Numbered from the stretch's first letter, positions 25,919 through 34,343 are shown. The stretch: 64,000 bases of DNA from Moorena producens 3L (GCF_000211815.1 NZ_GL890973.1:56231-120230); one strand, 5' to 3'. The notes: generated by a model from the letters alone, not told the origin. Numbers and translations: made by a program.

Positions 25919-27493
25919 CTAAGGATTATAAAAAACTCCATCGCTACCACTGATTTCTTCTTCCAAAGATACCCTAATTCCTCGACGAGCAATTTCAAAA
26001 ATAGTTAAGATAAATTCTCCCAATTGAAAATATTGGGTTTGACGTAATTGTTTCCTATGGCGTTGTTTGCCGCTAATCCGCTCATTGATATGGCTTGCAT
26101 AATATAAAATTAGGCTAACTAATAGCCAACCTAATAAACTCAATAGAGCTGTTACAATGATAATAATCAGCCAGCCTAAGAACTGACACAACACTTGTAA
26201 TAATGGATCGTCATATACATCAAGTTCCGAGTACAACAGAGAACTATTGCTACTAAAGATTCCTAAGGCAATCGTTCCCCAAAATCCACAGAAAAGGTGA
26301 ACAGGAATCGAACCTACGGGGTCGTCAATTTTCCAAACTTGTAGAAAATATTCGCCTAAAAGGACAAAAATACCGCTGATAGAGCCAATTATAAATGCAC
26401 TTTTGATATCTACAAAAGCAGCTGAGGCTGTAATTCCCACCAACCCACCTAAAATGCCATTGATAATTGAGGCTAGACTGGGTTTTCCCAGGATAATTGG
26501 ACTAAAAAATACGCTGGATATTCCACCAGCTGCTGCTGCCATCATGGTAGTTGTGATGGTATTAGCTACATAATCGAGATCCTTTGCTGAGCCACCATTA
26601 AAACCAAACCAGCCCAGCCAAAGAATTAAGCAGCCTAAGGTGGCTAAACCCAGATTATCGGCAGAGAACTTTTCAGTTTCGAGACCTTCATATCTATCTG
26701 TTCTTAAATTGTAGCCAAAACGACCTTGTCGTGGCTTTAGTAGCCAAGCCCCTACCAAGCCAGCCATACCACCAACACTATGGACTACAGTTGAACCCGC
26801 AAAATCATGAAATTTTAGCGCCTTGGCTAGCCAACCATAGTGTCCCCAAACCCAGTGACCGGTTACGGGATAGATAAAACCAACCAGGAAAAAACTAAAT
26901 AGGAGAAATGCCCAGAATTTTACCCGTTCAGCAACAGCTCCTGAAACAATAGTGGCTGCAGTTCCAGCAAAGACTAACTGAAATAAAAATAGAGCCGCAA
27001 AGGAGCGATTAGACCAATCTTGATTGAGACAATTAAATCCTGATTCTGGAAAACCAAGATTTCCAAATTGGGGAAAGGGAAGATTAAAAAACAACCCCTT
27101 TTGACCCACTAAACTTAAACTATTATTTTCTCCTGGAACACAACTGTAAGTGATGCCATCACCAAACATTAAGCCAAAGCCAACTAGCCAAAAGGCTAAG
27201 GCTGATATACAGAAAACTATCAAATTTTTAGCCAAGACATTAGTCGCATTTCTCCGTCTACATAACCCGGCTTCTAACATGGCAAAGCCAGCATTCATAA
27301 AAAAGACTAGAAAAGATGAAACTAACAACCAGATAGTAGACAGGTTAGTGAAATTATTCGTGTTACTATCTTGTGCTACTGCTACACCAAGCCATCCCAG
27401 CAGGATGGTAATAGCCAAAGATAGGCAGAAGTACCAACGGCTCGGTACCCGGATGATTTGGTGTTTTAATCTCTTGTACTTATGTCGAGACAT
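25919..27493 (-). CDS. amt: Ammonium transporter (Amt family)
   Basis: Amt proteins are trimeric channels for ammonium uptake. The start is taken at ATG 27493 (MSRHKYKRLKHQ), giving 524 residues with a signal-like first helix (WYFCLSLAITILLGWLGVAVA), then the 11-helix Amt fold: FMNAGFAMLEAGLCRRRNATNV, GYCF-like SFFLVGFIYPVTGHWVWG, the His motif DFAGSTVVHSVGGMAGLVGA and LGWFGFNGGSA. An in-frame ATG 60 bp upstream (27553) lies inside the right end of an IS605-type insertion and would add an IS-encoded 20-residue N-terminus. The insertion separates amt from its original promoter, including any NtcA site. The C-terminal cytoplasmic tail is longer than in E. coli AmtB. Confidence 0.95.
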   Translation of the reverse strand: MSRHKYKRLKHQIIRVPSRWYFCLSLAITILLGWLGVAVAQDSNTNNFTNLSTIWLLVSSFLVFFMNAGFAMLEAGLCRRRNATNVLAKNLIVFCISALAFWLVGFGLMFGDGITYSCVPGENNSLSLVGQKGLFFNLPFPQFGNLGFPESGFNCLNQDWSNRSFAALFLFQLVFAGTAATIVSGAVAERVKFWAFLLFSFFLVGFIYPVTGHWVWGHYGWLAKALKFHDFAGSTVVHSVGGMAGLVGAWLLKPRQGRFGYNLRTDRYEGLETEKFSADNLGLATLGCLILWLGWFGFNGGSAKDLDYVANTITTTMMAAAAGGISSVFFSPIILGKPSLASIINGILGGLVGITASAAFVDIKSAFIIGSISGIFVLLGEYFLQVWKIDDPVGSIPVHLFCGFWGTIALGIFSSNSSLLYSELDVYDDPLLQVLCQFLGWLIIIIVTALLSLLGWLLVSLILYYASHINERISGKQRHRKQLRQTQYFQLGEFILTIFEIARRGIRVSLEEEISGSDGVFYNP

Positions 27494-27514
27494 CAAAGCA
27501 AGCTTTCTAGTTTT

Positions 27515-27640
27515 TTGACACTCCCCGGTCGCGCATACGCGGGGATTCTTCATTCAACGAGCCAGCTTGCTGAACCTGGCCGGAACCAAGAACAGTAGAG
27601 GCCGATTCTCCTGAAGCGTTTAGATATTTTAAGATCCAGG
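27515..27640 (-). ncRNA. Possible omega-RNA (reRNA) at the tnpB 3' end
   Basis: IS605/IS1341 TnpB nucleases use an RNA derived from the right end of the element, with the guide taken from flanking DNA. The minus-strand sequence overlapping the tnpB 3' end finishes in a CCCCGCGTATGCGCGACCGGGG stem-type structure and GAGTGTCAA, after which the flank (27514 downward, AAAACTAGAAAGCTTGC) would serve as guide. The 5' limit is not determinable. Because tnpB is broken, any RNA would have to work with a TnpB supplied in trans. Confidence 0.45.
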
Positions 27641-27978
27641 TTCCGGTGTGCCCCACCGTACCCAAGGCTTTCTTAAGGATGTTTATTGCGGCGTTGTGGT
27701 CTCTATCTAACTGACAACCACACTTGCACGTATGAGTCCTAGTTGATAGGGACTTTTTAACTTCTTCGCCACAATTGGAACAGTTTTGGCTGGTATATGC
27801 AGGATTTACTGCAACTGTTACCTTTCCGAACTTGGTGCCAAAGTGCTCCATCCATTTCCTAAACTGATACCAACCTGCATCATTAATAGACTTAGCGAGG
27901 CAGTGATTTTTTACTAGGTTCTTGGCTCTTAAGTCGACCTAGGCGACCAGATCGTTAGAACAGATTACGCAGCGCGCC

Positions 27979-28080
27979 GGAGACGAAACCTTAGAATAAA
28001 GAAGCCTTAATAACAAAGATTTAACCCTTTTATGCATAGCCGACTAACCATAAAGGCTTCTTTATTCTTACGGTAACTTC
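27979..28080 (+). mobile_element. MITE family M1, copy A (inside tnpB)
   Basis: A 102-bp element with left end GGAGACGAAACCTTAG and right end CTTACGGTAACTTC, which are imperfect inverted repeats of each other. The inner arms AGAATAAAGAAGCC and GGCTTCTTTATTCT pair perfectly around a 48-nt loop. It interrupts tnpB. The stem bases differ from copies B and D but complementarity is kept. Confidence 0.88.
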
Positions 28081-28862
28081 GTTCCCAGTCTCTTGGCGTT
28101 CTCTTCACGTTGCCTACTTATCTTAAGGTGCTGTCTGCCTAGTCTATTAACTGCTTTATTTCGATTGGATGAGCCTTTCTTCTTGCGAGAAACTCGACGC
28201 TGGTAGAACTTAAGGCGTTTTTCTCCCGTTCTGTAAAAGCAGGGATTTGGTTCAGTTTTTCCAGCGGAATCAGTGTAAAAATATTTTAGTCCAACATCCA
28301 AGCCGATAGCTGTCCCACTTGGCTCTAGTTCCTCTTTGATATCAACTGAAACACAAAACTGGACATAATAACCATCAGCCCGGCGAACTATACGGACTCG
28401 CTTTATTTCCTTTTTATCCAAGCGCCACAAGTCCCATCTACCTTTAAGCTTAAGCTTCCCAATACCCTTTTTATCACTAAAGGTGATTGACTTCTTGTCA
28501 GGGGATAACTTCCATCCAGACTGTTTATACTCCACTGAGCGGCAGTTTTTCTGGAACTTAGGAAAACCTTTCTTTCCAGGTACTTTTTTCTTGCAGTTAT
28601 CAAAGAATCGAACAATTGATGACCATGCTCTTTCAGCACTAGACTGACGAGCAGTAGAGTTTAATTCATTAGCAAAAGGAAAGTTTTTAGCAAGGACTGC
28701 ACTGTACTTATTAAGGTCAAATTTGTTGACCCCTTTATTTTCCATCCAATACCTGAGGCAGCTATTACGGATGAACTGGACTGTCCGGATAGCCTCGTTG
28801 ATCCCAGAGTATTGATGTTTTTTTCCTTTCGCCTTGAACTCTAAAATGATCATCAGCTTCTT

Positions 28863-28962
28863 AAAGTTACCGTAAGAATAGGGTCGCCTTATAACAACAG
28901 TTTTAACCCTTTTTCCATAGCCGACAAACCATAAAGGCGACCCTATTCTAAGGTTTCGTCTG
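28863..28962 (-). mobile_element. MITE family M1, copy B (upstream of tnpB), loop inverted
   Basis: The same family as copy A, but the ends are swapped: on the plus strand it begins AGTTACCGTAAG and finishes CTAAGGTTTCGTC. The arms are AGAATAGGGTCGCC and GGCGACCCTATTCT. The loop reads in the same plus-strand direction as in copy A (both contain TTTAACCCTTTT and CATAGCCGAC), so loop and ends have opposite relative orientation in the two copies. It lies about 10 bp upstream of the tnpB start codon. Confidence 0.88.
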
Positions 28963-29123
28963 GGACCTAAACTGTTCACTCCCTTATTTTACAACATCCA
29001 GACTAAAATTCCGGATTTTCCTGAAATATTTTTCTAGGCGCGTCAAGCCGCTGTGAGCCTTCATCCCCGGTCATTAGACACGGGGTTTTCGGCTTTGGGG
29101 GATTTTTATAAAAGGACAGAGAT

Positions 29124-31181
29124 TTACGCGAATCTGTTCACAGCAGAAGCTGAGCCATCTTCTAGCTTTGAGTTAAAAGGAAGCTGAGCCTCTGAGTTCG
29201 CTAGTTCTTGAAAATGAATAACTTCTTTACGGGGATCAGCATGACTGACTTTGACGTGTAAGCGATCGCCTAATTGAACCGAACGCTGGAAACGCATGGG
29301 CAATTCTAGACCTAACTCTTCTAGGAGAATGTTGCCCTTATTCTCGTTTTCTCGCCACCAACTGAGTACTAATACTTGCCAAACCTGATTCGGGTTACGC
29401 CGCAAATATTCCAATCCCCAATATTTGTTGGTATCACGTTCTACTTCACTAGCATCCTTAGCTGTTCTGGTTACACTCTGCATCGTTTCGAGCAAATCTT
29501 CAGCTTCAAAGGGTAGGGGGTCACCCCGTAGATGAGCTTTCAGCTGGAAATGAGTCATTAAGTCAGTGTAGCGGCGGATCGGAGAGGTTACCTGGGTGTA
29601 AGTTTCCAAAGCCAAACTAGCGTGGCGTGTTGGGGTAATGCTCATTTCGCTTCTAGGCATACACCGACGCATGGCACAGAACCGCACTGGACCGGCTGGC
29701 AATAGCAGCAGTTCTTCTTGGGATGGAAGTTCTGGCTGGGGTTGTCCTCGGAATGGTAGTGGAATTTGGTGCGCTTGACCATAGCGTCCAGCCACTTCAC
29801 CTGCCAGAATCATCATTTCTGCCACCATTTGCCGTGATGGTGAATCTTCTAACACCTCAATGGTAATTTGGTCATCATTTCCCACCTTGATTACCGACTC
29901 TGGCATATGGATGCTAATCGCCCCCTGAGACTTGCGCCACTTTTGCCGACGCACAGCCAAGTTAGCGATCGCAAACAGTTCTGTTTCTGCCTGTACCCCT
30001 AACTGCAACATTTCATCTACATCTTCATAAGTCAGGCGATAGGTGGGTTTAATCAGGCTGGGGTGAATCTGATAGTCATAGATGGCACCATCTTGATCCA
30101 AGATCACGCCAAAACTGAGTGCGCCACAGACTTGACCTTGAACCAAACTCATTGGACCAGTTGCCAGTTCCGATGGGAACATGGGAATCATGCCCGTGGG
30201 TAGATATATGGTGGTACTACGCCGTCGTGCTTCTAGGTCAAGATTATCCCCTGGCATTACCAAGCGGGTTGGGTCAGCGATGTGAATCCACAGACGCTGA
30301 GTGCCATCCTCTAGATCTTCTATACTCAAACCATCATCTATTTCTTGGGTACTTTCATCATCTATGGTGTAGAGTTTCAGATGAGTTAAATCCAAGCGAT
30401 CTGAATCTGGGTCAGTAGGAGGATTTGCCAGGTATTGCTGGGTCAATTCGAGTACCTCACGACGAAATTGAGTTGGGATTTTATGACGCAGCAAGTACTT
30501 CTGGTGAGGACGCCACAAACCCAAATTTATCAATAAATCGAAGGCATTTTCTGGGTTTTGAGGGCGTTTTAGTGCTTCCAGAGTTTCCTGAACTGCACGA
30601 GATGGTTTATCTGGTTCACTAACGAACCGTTCTAGAGCATCAAAGCGAGTGCGATCGCTATCAACCCACTCTACTTGCTCACCCCCTAACTTTTGCTGTA
30701 CTCGCTTCAAAAATTCTTCTTGTTCCTGGTGCTTTGATTGAGCCGCTGCCAGTTGATGCTTGATTTCAGCCACCATGCTAGCGGAGCGGGGTTCATAGGT
30801 TTGTGCTTTTTGTTTAAAATAGATTTTGTCTTCAAACAGAATACAGTGTGCCGCATAGCACTGGGGTGGACTTTGCTCAGAAAATAATAACTGTGCCATG
30901 TCAGCACAGGTAACCGCCTCTCCTTCTTCCACCAGTAATTCCCAAGCTAATTCTAAGCTATCTGGGTCTAGATAGGGTTGTACTCGAGCAATAAACTCTG
31001 GTATTTGTGATGGCTCATAAGTAGAATCTGCCACTGTGTAGGTGACTTGTCGAGGATGGAGCTTGTGCAGTTTCCCCCGTTGATCCAAAGCAATCAAGTG
31101 GTTCTTGCCCTCTGGACGATCGACAACAGCGAGATGGCGTTCTCCTTGTAAGCGAAATTCGATTAGTGTTCCCTTTTCCAC
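29124..31181 (-). CDS. RNase II/RNase R-type 3'-5' exoribonuclease (RNB domain)
   Basis: A 685-residue processive exoribonuclease that degrades single-stranded RNA. The first 230 residues are a divergent N-terminal region (MEKGTLIEFRLQGERHLAVV). The RNB catalytic domain spans about residues 260-600 with the acidic metal site KLYTIDDESTQEIDDGLSIE, then WIHIADPTRLV, and the motif TSPIRRYTDLMTHFQLKAHL. A partial S1-like region (GDRLHVKVSHADPRKEVIHF) ends the protein. Length and form match the shorter cyanobacterial rnb type rather than the E. coli RNase R with cold-shock domains. A tnpB element sits immediately downstream, 30 bp from the stop. Confidence 0.93.
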   Translation of the reverse strand: MEKGTLIEFRLQGERHLAVVDRPEGKNHLIALDQRGKLHKLHPRQVTYTVADSTYEPSQIPEFIARVQPYLDPDSLELAWELLVEEGEAVTCADMAQLLFSEQSPPQCYAAHCILFEDKIYFKQKAQTYEPRSASMVAEIKHQLAAAQSKHQEQEEFLKRVQQKLGGEQVEWVDSDRTRFDALERFVSEPDKPSRAVQETLEALKRPQNPENAFDLLINLGLWRPHQKYLLRHKIPTQFRREVLELTQQYLANPPTDPDSDRLDLTHLKLYTIDDESTQEIDDGLSIEDLEDGTQRLWIHIADPTRLVMPGDNLDLEARRRSTTIYLPTGMIPMFPSELATGPMSLVQGQVCGALSFGVILDQDGAIYDYQIHPSLIKPTYRLTYEDVDEMLQLGVQAETELFAIANLAVRRQKWRKSQGAISIHMPESVIKVGNDDQITIEVLEDSPSRQMVAEMMILAGEVAGRYGQAHQIPLPFRGQPQPELPSQEELLLLPAGPVRFCAMRRCMPRSEMSITPTRHASLALETYTQVTSPIRRYTDLMTHFQLKAHLRGDPLPFEAEDLLETMQSVTRTAKDASEVERDTNKYWGLEYLRRNPNQVWQVLVLSWWRENENKGNILLEELGLELPMRFQRSVQLGDRLHVKVSHADPRKEVIHFQELANSEAQLPFNSKLEDGSASAVNRFA

Positions 31182-31524
31182 CAGTTCTGATAACCCGGGT
31201 AGCGTTTACCAAATCCACCTCCCCCCAGTCTATCCTGTGTTGTTGAGATACCCAACTCGGCAGACGGGGTCAAGTCTAAAGTCTGAAGTCTGAAGTCTGA
31301 AGTTGTCAGTGGTCAGTGTAACTCCTGGTTGGGTCGCAAGTTTTTAGTTAACCATGTCTTGATGCAGAGCGCGAGTGGGGGAATTCCCCGTGAGGCCACT
31401 GCATCGCGCGCCTCAGCCATCGATCACCCCATTTCATCCTTCATACTTCATCCTTCATCCTTCTTATTTGATATTTGATTCTTCACACGGGAAATATCCC
31501 AGAGGAAGACCGTGATTGTTCACC
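31182..31524. repeat. Intergenic region with heptamer array and P2 palindrome
   Basis: No gene is seen. Positions 31272-31303 carry a 7-bp repeat (TCTGAAG). Positions 31362-31406 are a copy of palindrome family P2 (GATGCAGAGCGCG ... CACTGCATC, with GGGGGAATTCCCC at its centre). Positions 31433-31470 carry CATCCTTCAT-type repeats. Confidence 0.75.
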
Positions 31525-31740
31525 TTAACCTTCTTTATTAATATAGGGTAGCAAAGCCAAGAACCTTGCTCGCTTAATGGCTGTGGTTAGCTTTCGTTGT
31601 TGTTGAGTCGTTAGATTAGTAATGCGGCGGGGTAGGATTTTTCCCCGTTCAGTGATAAACTTGCGCAGCAACTCAACATCTTTATAGTCGATCGGTTCAT
31701 CGGGTTTGATCGGAGAGAGACGTTTACGAAAGTAAGTCAT
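31525..31740 (-). CDS. rpsR: 30S ribosomal protein S18
   Basis: S18 binds next to S6 on the platform of the 30S subunit. The 71-residue product has the cyanobacterial form MTYFRKRLSPIKPDEPIDYK with the signature GKILPRRITNLTTQQQRKLT and AIKRARFLALLPY. It is downstream of rpmG, the usual cyanobacterial pair, although here separated by 453 bp of repeats instead of a short spacer. Confidence 0.97.
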   Translation of the reverse strand: MTYFRKRLSPIKPDEPIDYKDVELLRKFITERGKILPRRITNLTTQQQRKLTTAIKRARFLALLPYINKEG

Positions 31741-32193
31741 GATTGGTTGTGATTGGTGATTGGTTATTTAGGTTACTGGTTACTGATTATAGTCATTTGT
31801 TCTTTGGTAAGTATTCAGCTATCAGCTATCAGCTATCAGCTATCAGTTATCAGTTATCAGCTTATGGGCTATCAGTTATCAGCTTATGAGCTATTAGCAC
31901 GCTACTTAAGCTGCTTAGGTTTCTTTTATTCTGACGGCACCTGAAGTAGAGTGAGCCATTCGCGTAGCGTGACTCAAAGGCCAATGTTCACGGCTGACCA
32001 CTGAATGCTTACAATAAAACAGGTAAGCATTGGTTTAAGCTGAGTTACTTGAGCTGACCGCTGATAGCTGACCGCTGAACGCGCACGCGTGTGCGTAGCA
32101 CATAAGCTGAATACTTGTTCTTTGTTGCTTGTTCTTTGTCAATAGTCCATTTTCAATTAACAAATTCAATTCACAAATGACCAAGGACCAAAT
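31741..32193. repeat. Repeat-rich spacer between rpmG and rpsR
   Basis: No gene. Positions 31742-31775 hold GATTGGT heptamers. Positions 31816-31890 hold a GCTATCA/GTTATCA heptamer array. Positions 31955-31995 and 32075-32100 hold TTCGCGTAGCGT-type units. Direct repeats of a GCTGACCGCTGA unit surround them. This separates two ribosomal-protein genes that are normally close together. Confidence 0.75.
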
Positions 32194-32388
32194 CTATTTG
32201 ATTTCTTTGTGAATCATGTGCTTGTTGCAATGGGTGCAAAATTTCTTCAGTTCCAGACGTGATGATGTGTTACGGCGATTCTTCCTAGTGGTATAGCGGG
32301 AAACACCAGCCGAGCGCTTATTGGAGTAACTGCGACATTCAGTACATTCTAGAGTAATAACGATTCGGACACCTTTCTTACTTGCCAT
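32194..32388 (-). CDS. rpmG: 50S ribosomal protein L33
   Basis: L33 is a small protein at the E site of the 50S subunit. The 64-residue product starts MASKKGVRIVITLECTECRS, contains the zinc-ribbon Cys pairs (CTEC ... CTHC) and the YTTRKNRRNTSSRLELKKFC segment. It is the normal length for the cyanobacterial/plastid form and lies upstream of rpsR. Confidence 0.97.
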   Translation of the reverse strand: MASKKGVRIVITLECTECRSYSNKRSAGVSRYTTRKNRRNTSSRLELKKFCTHCNKHMIHKEIK

Positions 32389-33070
32389 AGTTTTTTTTCT
32401 AAGAACTCAAATATTACAATTAAACACAATTTACTATTATCTCATGGGATGCCCCAGTCTATCAAGTAGATGCAAAATTGCTCAAGTCTCGGGAAAAACC
32501 TCACGCCTTGTTGGCACCATCATCGTGCAGGGCAATCTGGTCACTGACAAGGGCAGCCCACAGTAGTATCCTTGAAATGCGATTAGCTAGACCAATCAAG
32601 CCAATCATCATCGCGCTTTAGTGCAGCGAAGCCAACCATGCTCTCCAGTTTAGTTAGAGTCAGTAACCGGTGCAAGGGTAACGAATCTAACCTCAAGAAT
32701 CAAGATAACCGAAAGCCCACTACCCTAAACTCTGAGCCGGATTGGTGTATAATAGCACGACTCCCGTAACTAGCCAGACCAACTCGAAGATCAGCATCTG
32801 CAACATATAAAAGCCAAGAGTATTTTTGATCAGGAGTGAGCTGACCAGCCATACTCCTACAAAATCGATATCGAAAGCAGCAGCCCGCCACTCTATTGCT
32901 ATAGCAGTCGCCAGGGCAGTTAGGACATGACAAAAGTCTCACACCCTTTGTAAGCGCAAGAGTTTGACTTCTGACAAATGACTTCTGCTATACCTTAGGG
33001 AAAGCGGGGATGAAATGGTTTTCTAGTGACATACTCCCGACGCTGACAAGCACGGTACAGCGCGGGCTTC
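32389..33070. other. Intergenic region with degenerate fragments and an M3 element
   Basis: No intact gene. On the minus strand a fragment at about 32700-32870 ends with YGSRAIIHQSGSEFRVVGFRLS, faintly like the C-terminus of formylglycine-generating-enzyme-type proteins, but too short to call. Another minus-strand stretch at about 32500-32600 (IGLANRISRILLWAALV) resembles the tail of a transposase. Both are low-confidence relics. MITE copy M3a lies at 32902-32990. Confidence 0.35.
32902..32990. mobile_element. MITE family M3, copy a
   Basis: An 89-bp element beginning TAGCAGTCGCCAGGGCAGTT and ending GACTTCTGCTA, flanked by TA on each side. Terminal bases TAGCAG/CTGCTA are inverted. The core contains GGACATGACAAAAGTCTCA, shared with copies b and d. 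Confidence 0.82.
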
Positions 33071-33345
33071 ATTAAACTAAGCCAGTGAGTCACCTCTGAC
33101 TCGTCTTCAAAAACGTACGTGATACTTTCGCATCATACGGCTCATCATTACAGTACAATCCTTGACATTGGCTCCTCTAGAACGGATTTTCATCTAACTC
33201 TTTTGAGTTGGTTTTGCTTCCGTGTTTGGCATCATGGCAATGTAGGTGTAATAATTCGAGATTTTTGTCTGAATTATTTCCATCCAGTGCGCGTGGTATT
33301 ATATGGTGCTTTTCCAACAAATCTCCATCTCTGTTCGCGAAGCGT
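33071..33345 (-). pseudogene. Group II intron 3' end with HNH fragment of its RT
   Basis: On the minus strand 33177-33345 encodes the tail of a group II intron-encoded protein: an HNH-type segment GDLLEKHHIIPRALDGNNSD, KNLELLHLHCHDAKHGS and a stop at 33177. Downstream at 33108-33143 is domain V (GAGCCGTATG, CGAAAG loop, CACGTACG), whose distal pairing GGUUC has decayed to TTTTT. Domain VI follows as a GAGTCA/TGACTC hairpin with TTAGTTTAAT at about 33071-33080. The 5' part of the intron and the reverse transcriptase are missing; MITE M1 copy C abuts the upstream side. It is a dead 3' fragment. Confidence 0.85.
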
Positions 33346-33385
33346 CGGCTACGCCGAAGGTAAGACCACTGCGGAGTGCATTTCC

Positions 33386-33486
33386 GGAAACGAAACCTAA
33401 GATAGGGTCGCCTTACTACAAAAGCGCCGTTACCTTTTACCCATAACCTACCAACGTTTGAAGTTACCCTATCTTAGGGTAACTTC
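33386..33486 (+). mobile_element. MITE family M1, copy C
   Basis: A 101-bp copy with left end GGAAACGAAACCTAAGATAG and right end CTTAGGGTAACTTC. Its right half forms a near-perfect hairpin of its own: arms TTTGAAGTTACCCTA and TAGGGTAACTTCAAA around TCT. The right arm has therefore been rebuilt compared with copies A and D. Confidence 0.82.
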
Positions 33487-33517
33487 AAACCCTTCTTGCC
33501 GTTTCAAAAGCCTTCCC

Positions 33518-33550
33518 GGAGACGAAACCTTAGAGAGGGTCGCCTTATTA
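33518..33550 (+). mobile_element. MITE family M1, solo left end (copy E)
   Basis: GGAGACGAAACCTTAGAGAG followed by GGTCGCCTTA matches the left end and left arm of copy D exactly, but no right arm follows. The sequence runs directly into the ISAs1 transposase remnant. It may be a recombination product of two copies. Confidence 0.75.
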
Positions 33551-34132
33551 AGCCCACCTACTTACGTCGTGTTTTATTGTATATTAATTACGAAGAGTAT
33601 TCGATGTGCCTTGCGCGCATTCTTGAATGTACAACCAGCTTCTGGAGAAACCATTGGCTTAGACGGCAAAGTCCTTAAAGGTTCAGATCAGATTGAAAAC
33701 GATAATCCCAATTCCGACTCCCAAGGAGACGAAACCTTAGAGAGGGTCGCCTTATTTCATATAACTTAAAACTATTACCCATAACCTGTTCCTATAAAGG
33801 CGACCCTCTCTTACGGTAACTTCAAACCCAGCAATTATGTTGGTCAGTTCTTACATTGTTGAGCGGGGCTTGATTTTAGAACCCTTTGAAGTTGATGCCA
33901 AAACCAACGAAATTAAAGCTTTACCAGAGTTGCTCAAGAAACTGGCTCTAAAAGGAGTTGTCAATGCCAATGATGCTATTAATACCCAAAAAAAACTTGT
34001 GAATTTATCGTCAACAGTGGCAAGGATTATATAGCTGCTTTAAAAGGTAACCAACCAAGTCTATTTCAAGATGTTAAAACAAATTTTAGACCGGAATGGC
34101 TCTTCCGGCAATATGGTGTAAAATGTAGCTAG
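33551..34132 (+). pseudogene. ISAs1-family (H-repeat type) transposase remnant
   Basis: Fragments of one DDE transposase can be followed. The first part includes ALRAFLNVQPASGETIGLDG then KVLKGS, the family catalytic-Asp motif (IxxDGKxLRGS). It is cut at DNPNSDSQ by M1 copy D (33725-33823). The next part reads PAIMLVSSYIVERGLILEPF, EVDAKTNEIKALPELLKKLA and GVVNANDAINTQKK. A one-base loss in an A8 run (33988-33995; A9 expected) shifts the frame, after which TCEFIVNSGKDYIAALKGNQ and PSLFQDVKTNFRPEW follow to a stop at about 34132. The N-terminus and the C-terminal Glu motif are missing. Confidence 0.88.
33725..33823 (+). mobile_element. MITE family M1, copy D (inside ISAs1 remnant)
   Basis: A 99-bp copy with ends GGAGACGAAACCTTAG and CTTACGGTAACTTC. 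Arms AGAGAGGGTCGCC and GGCGACCCTCTCT pair perfectly; compared with copy B the changes are matched on both arms. It interrupts the ISAs1 transposase sequence between DNPNSDSQ and PAIMLVSS. Confidence 0.88.
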
Positions 34133-34177
34133 TAATACTAAATGCTGTTAACCGACGGATGGACTTTCATCTAGATA

Positions 34178-34278
34178 TAGCAGTCGCCAGGGTAATTAGG
34201 ACATGACAAAAGTCTCAAACTACAGTATGGCAAGAGTTTAACTTCTGACTTCTGACTTCTGACTTCTGACTTCTGCTA
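34178..34278. mobile_element. MITE family M3, copy b
   Basis: A 101-bp element starting TAGCAGTCGCCAGGGTAATT and ending CTTCTGCTA, flanked by TA. The 3' part is a heptamer array (TTCTGAC, four to five copies). The core GGACATGACAAAAGTCTCA matches copies a and d. Confidence 0.85.
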
Positions 34279-34343
34279 TACTTTGTTAAATTTACCGAAT
34301 GTAACCGTGTTCACTTCTTATAAAAAAGAATAATTTATAATAT

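Larger units (their letters stand above)
27507..28853 (-). pseudogene. tnpB: TnpB (IS605 OrfB) pseudogene, split by a MITE
   Basis: TnpB is an RNA-guided RuvC-type nuclease. The N-terminal half starts at ATG 28853 (MIILEFKAKGKKHQYSGINE) and contains GTAIGLDVGLKYFYTDSAGK with the first RuvC Asp. It ends after AKRLGTKLP at 28068, where a 102-bp M1 element (27979-28080) is inserted. Beyond it the frame resumes as VICSNDLVA, a TAG stop in place of the expected Tyr or similar codon, then VDLRAKNLVKNHCLAKSIND and the zinc ribbon CSNCGEE ... CKCGCQ with DRDHNAAINILK, ending at 27507. The second RuvC Glu region lies at the damaged ICSNDLVA*VDL segment. Two independent lesions mean it is inactive. Confidence 0.92.
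27515..29095 (-). mobile_element. IS605/IS1341-type element (tnpB only), inactivated
   Basis: The element runs between amt and the RNase gene and contains only a broken tnpB. Its right end (3' of tnpB) has the usual stem ending GGGGAGTGTCAA on the minus strand (27515-27548). The other end has a hairpin with CCCCG/CGGGG arms at about 29066-29082. No tnpA is present. Two copies of MITE family M1 sit inside it, one within tnpB and one just upstream of the tnpB start. Outer limits are estimated to within about 20 bp. Confidence 0.8.

Noticed and set aside
28863..28962. Treating the sequence before the tnpB ATG as an N-terminal extension of TnpB (start at 28979)
   Set aside because: The extra 42 residues are a translation of MITE M1 copy B; the family N-terminus begins at 28853.
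32700..32942. An 80-codon minus-strand frame ending in VVGFRLS
   Set aside because: The first part is translated from MITE M3a, and the remainder is too short and damaged for a firm assignment to the formylglycine-generating-enzyme type. It is mentioned only as a possible relic.
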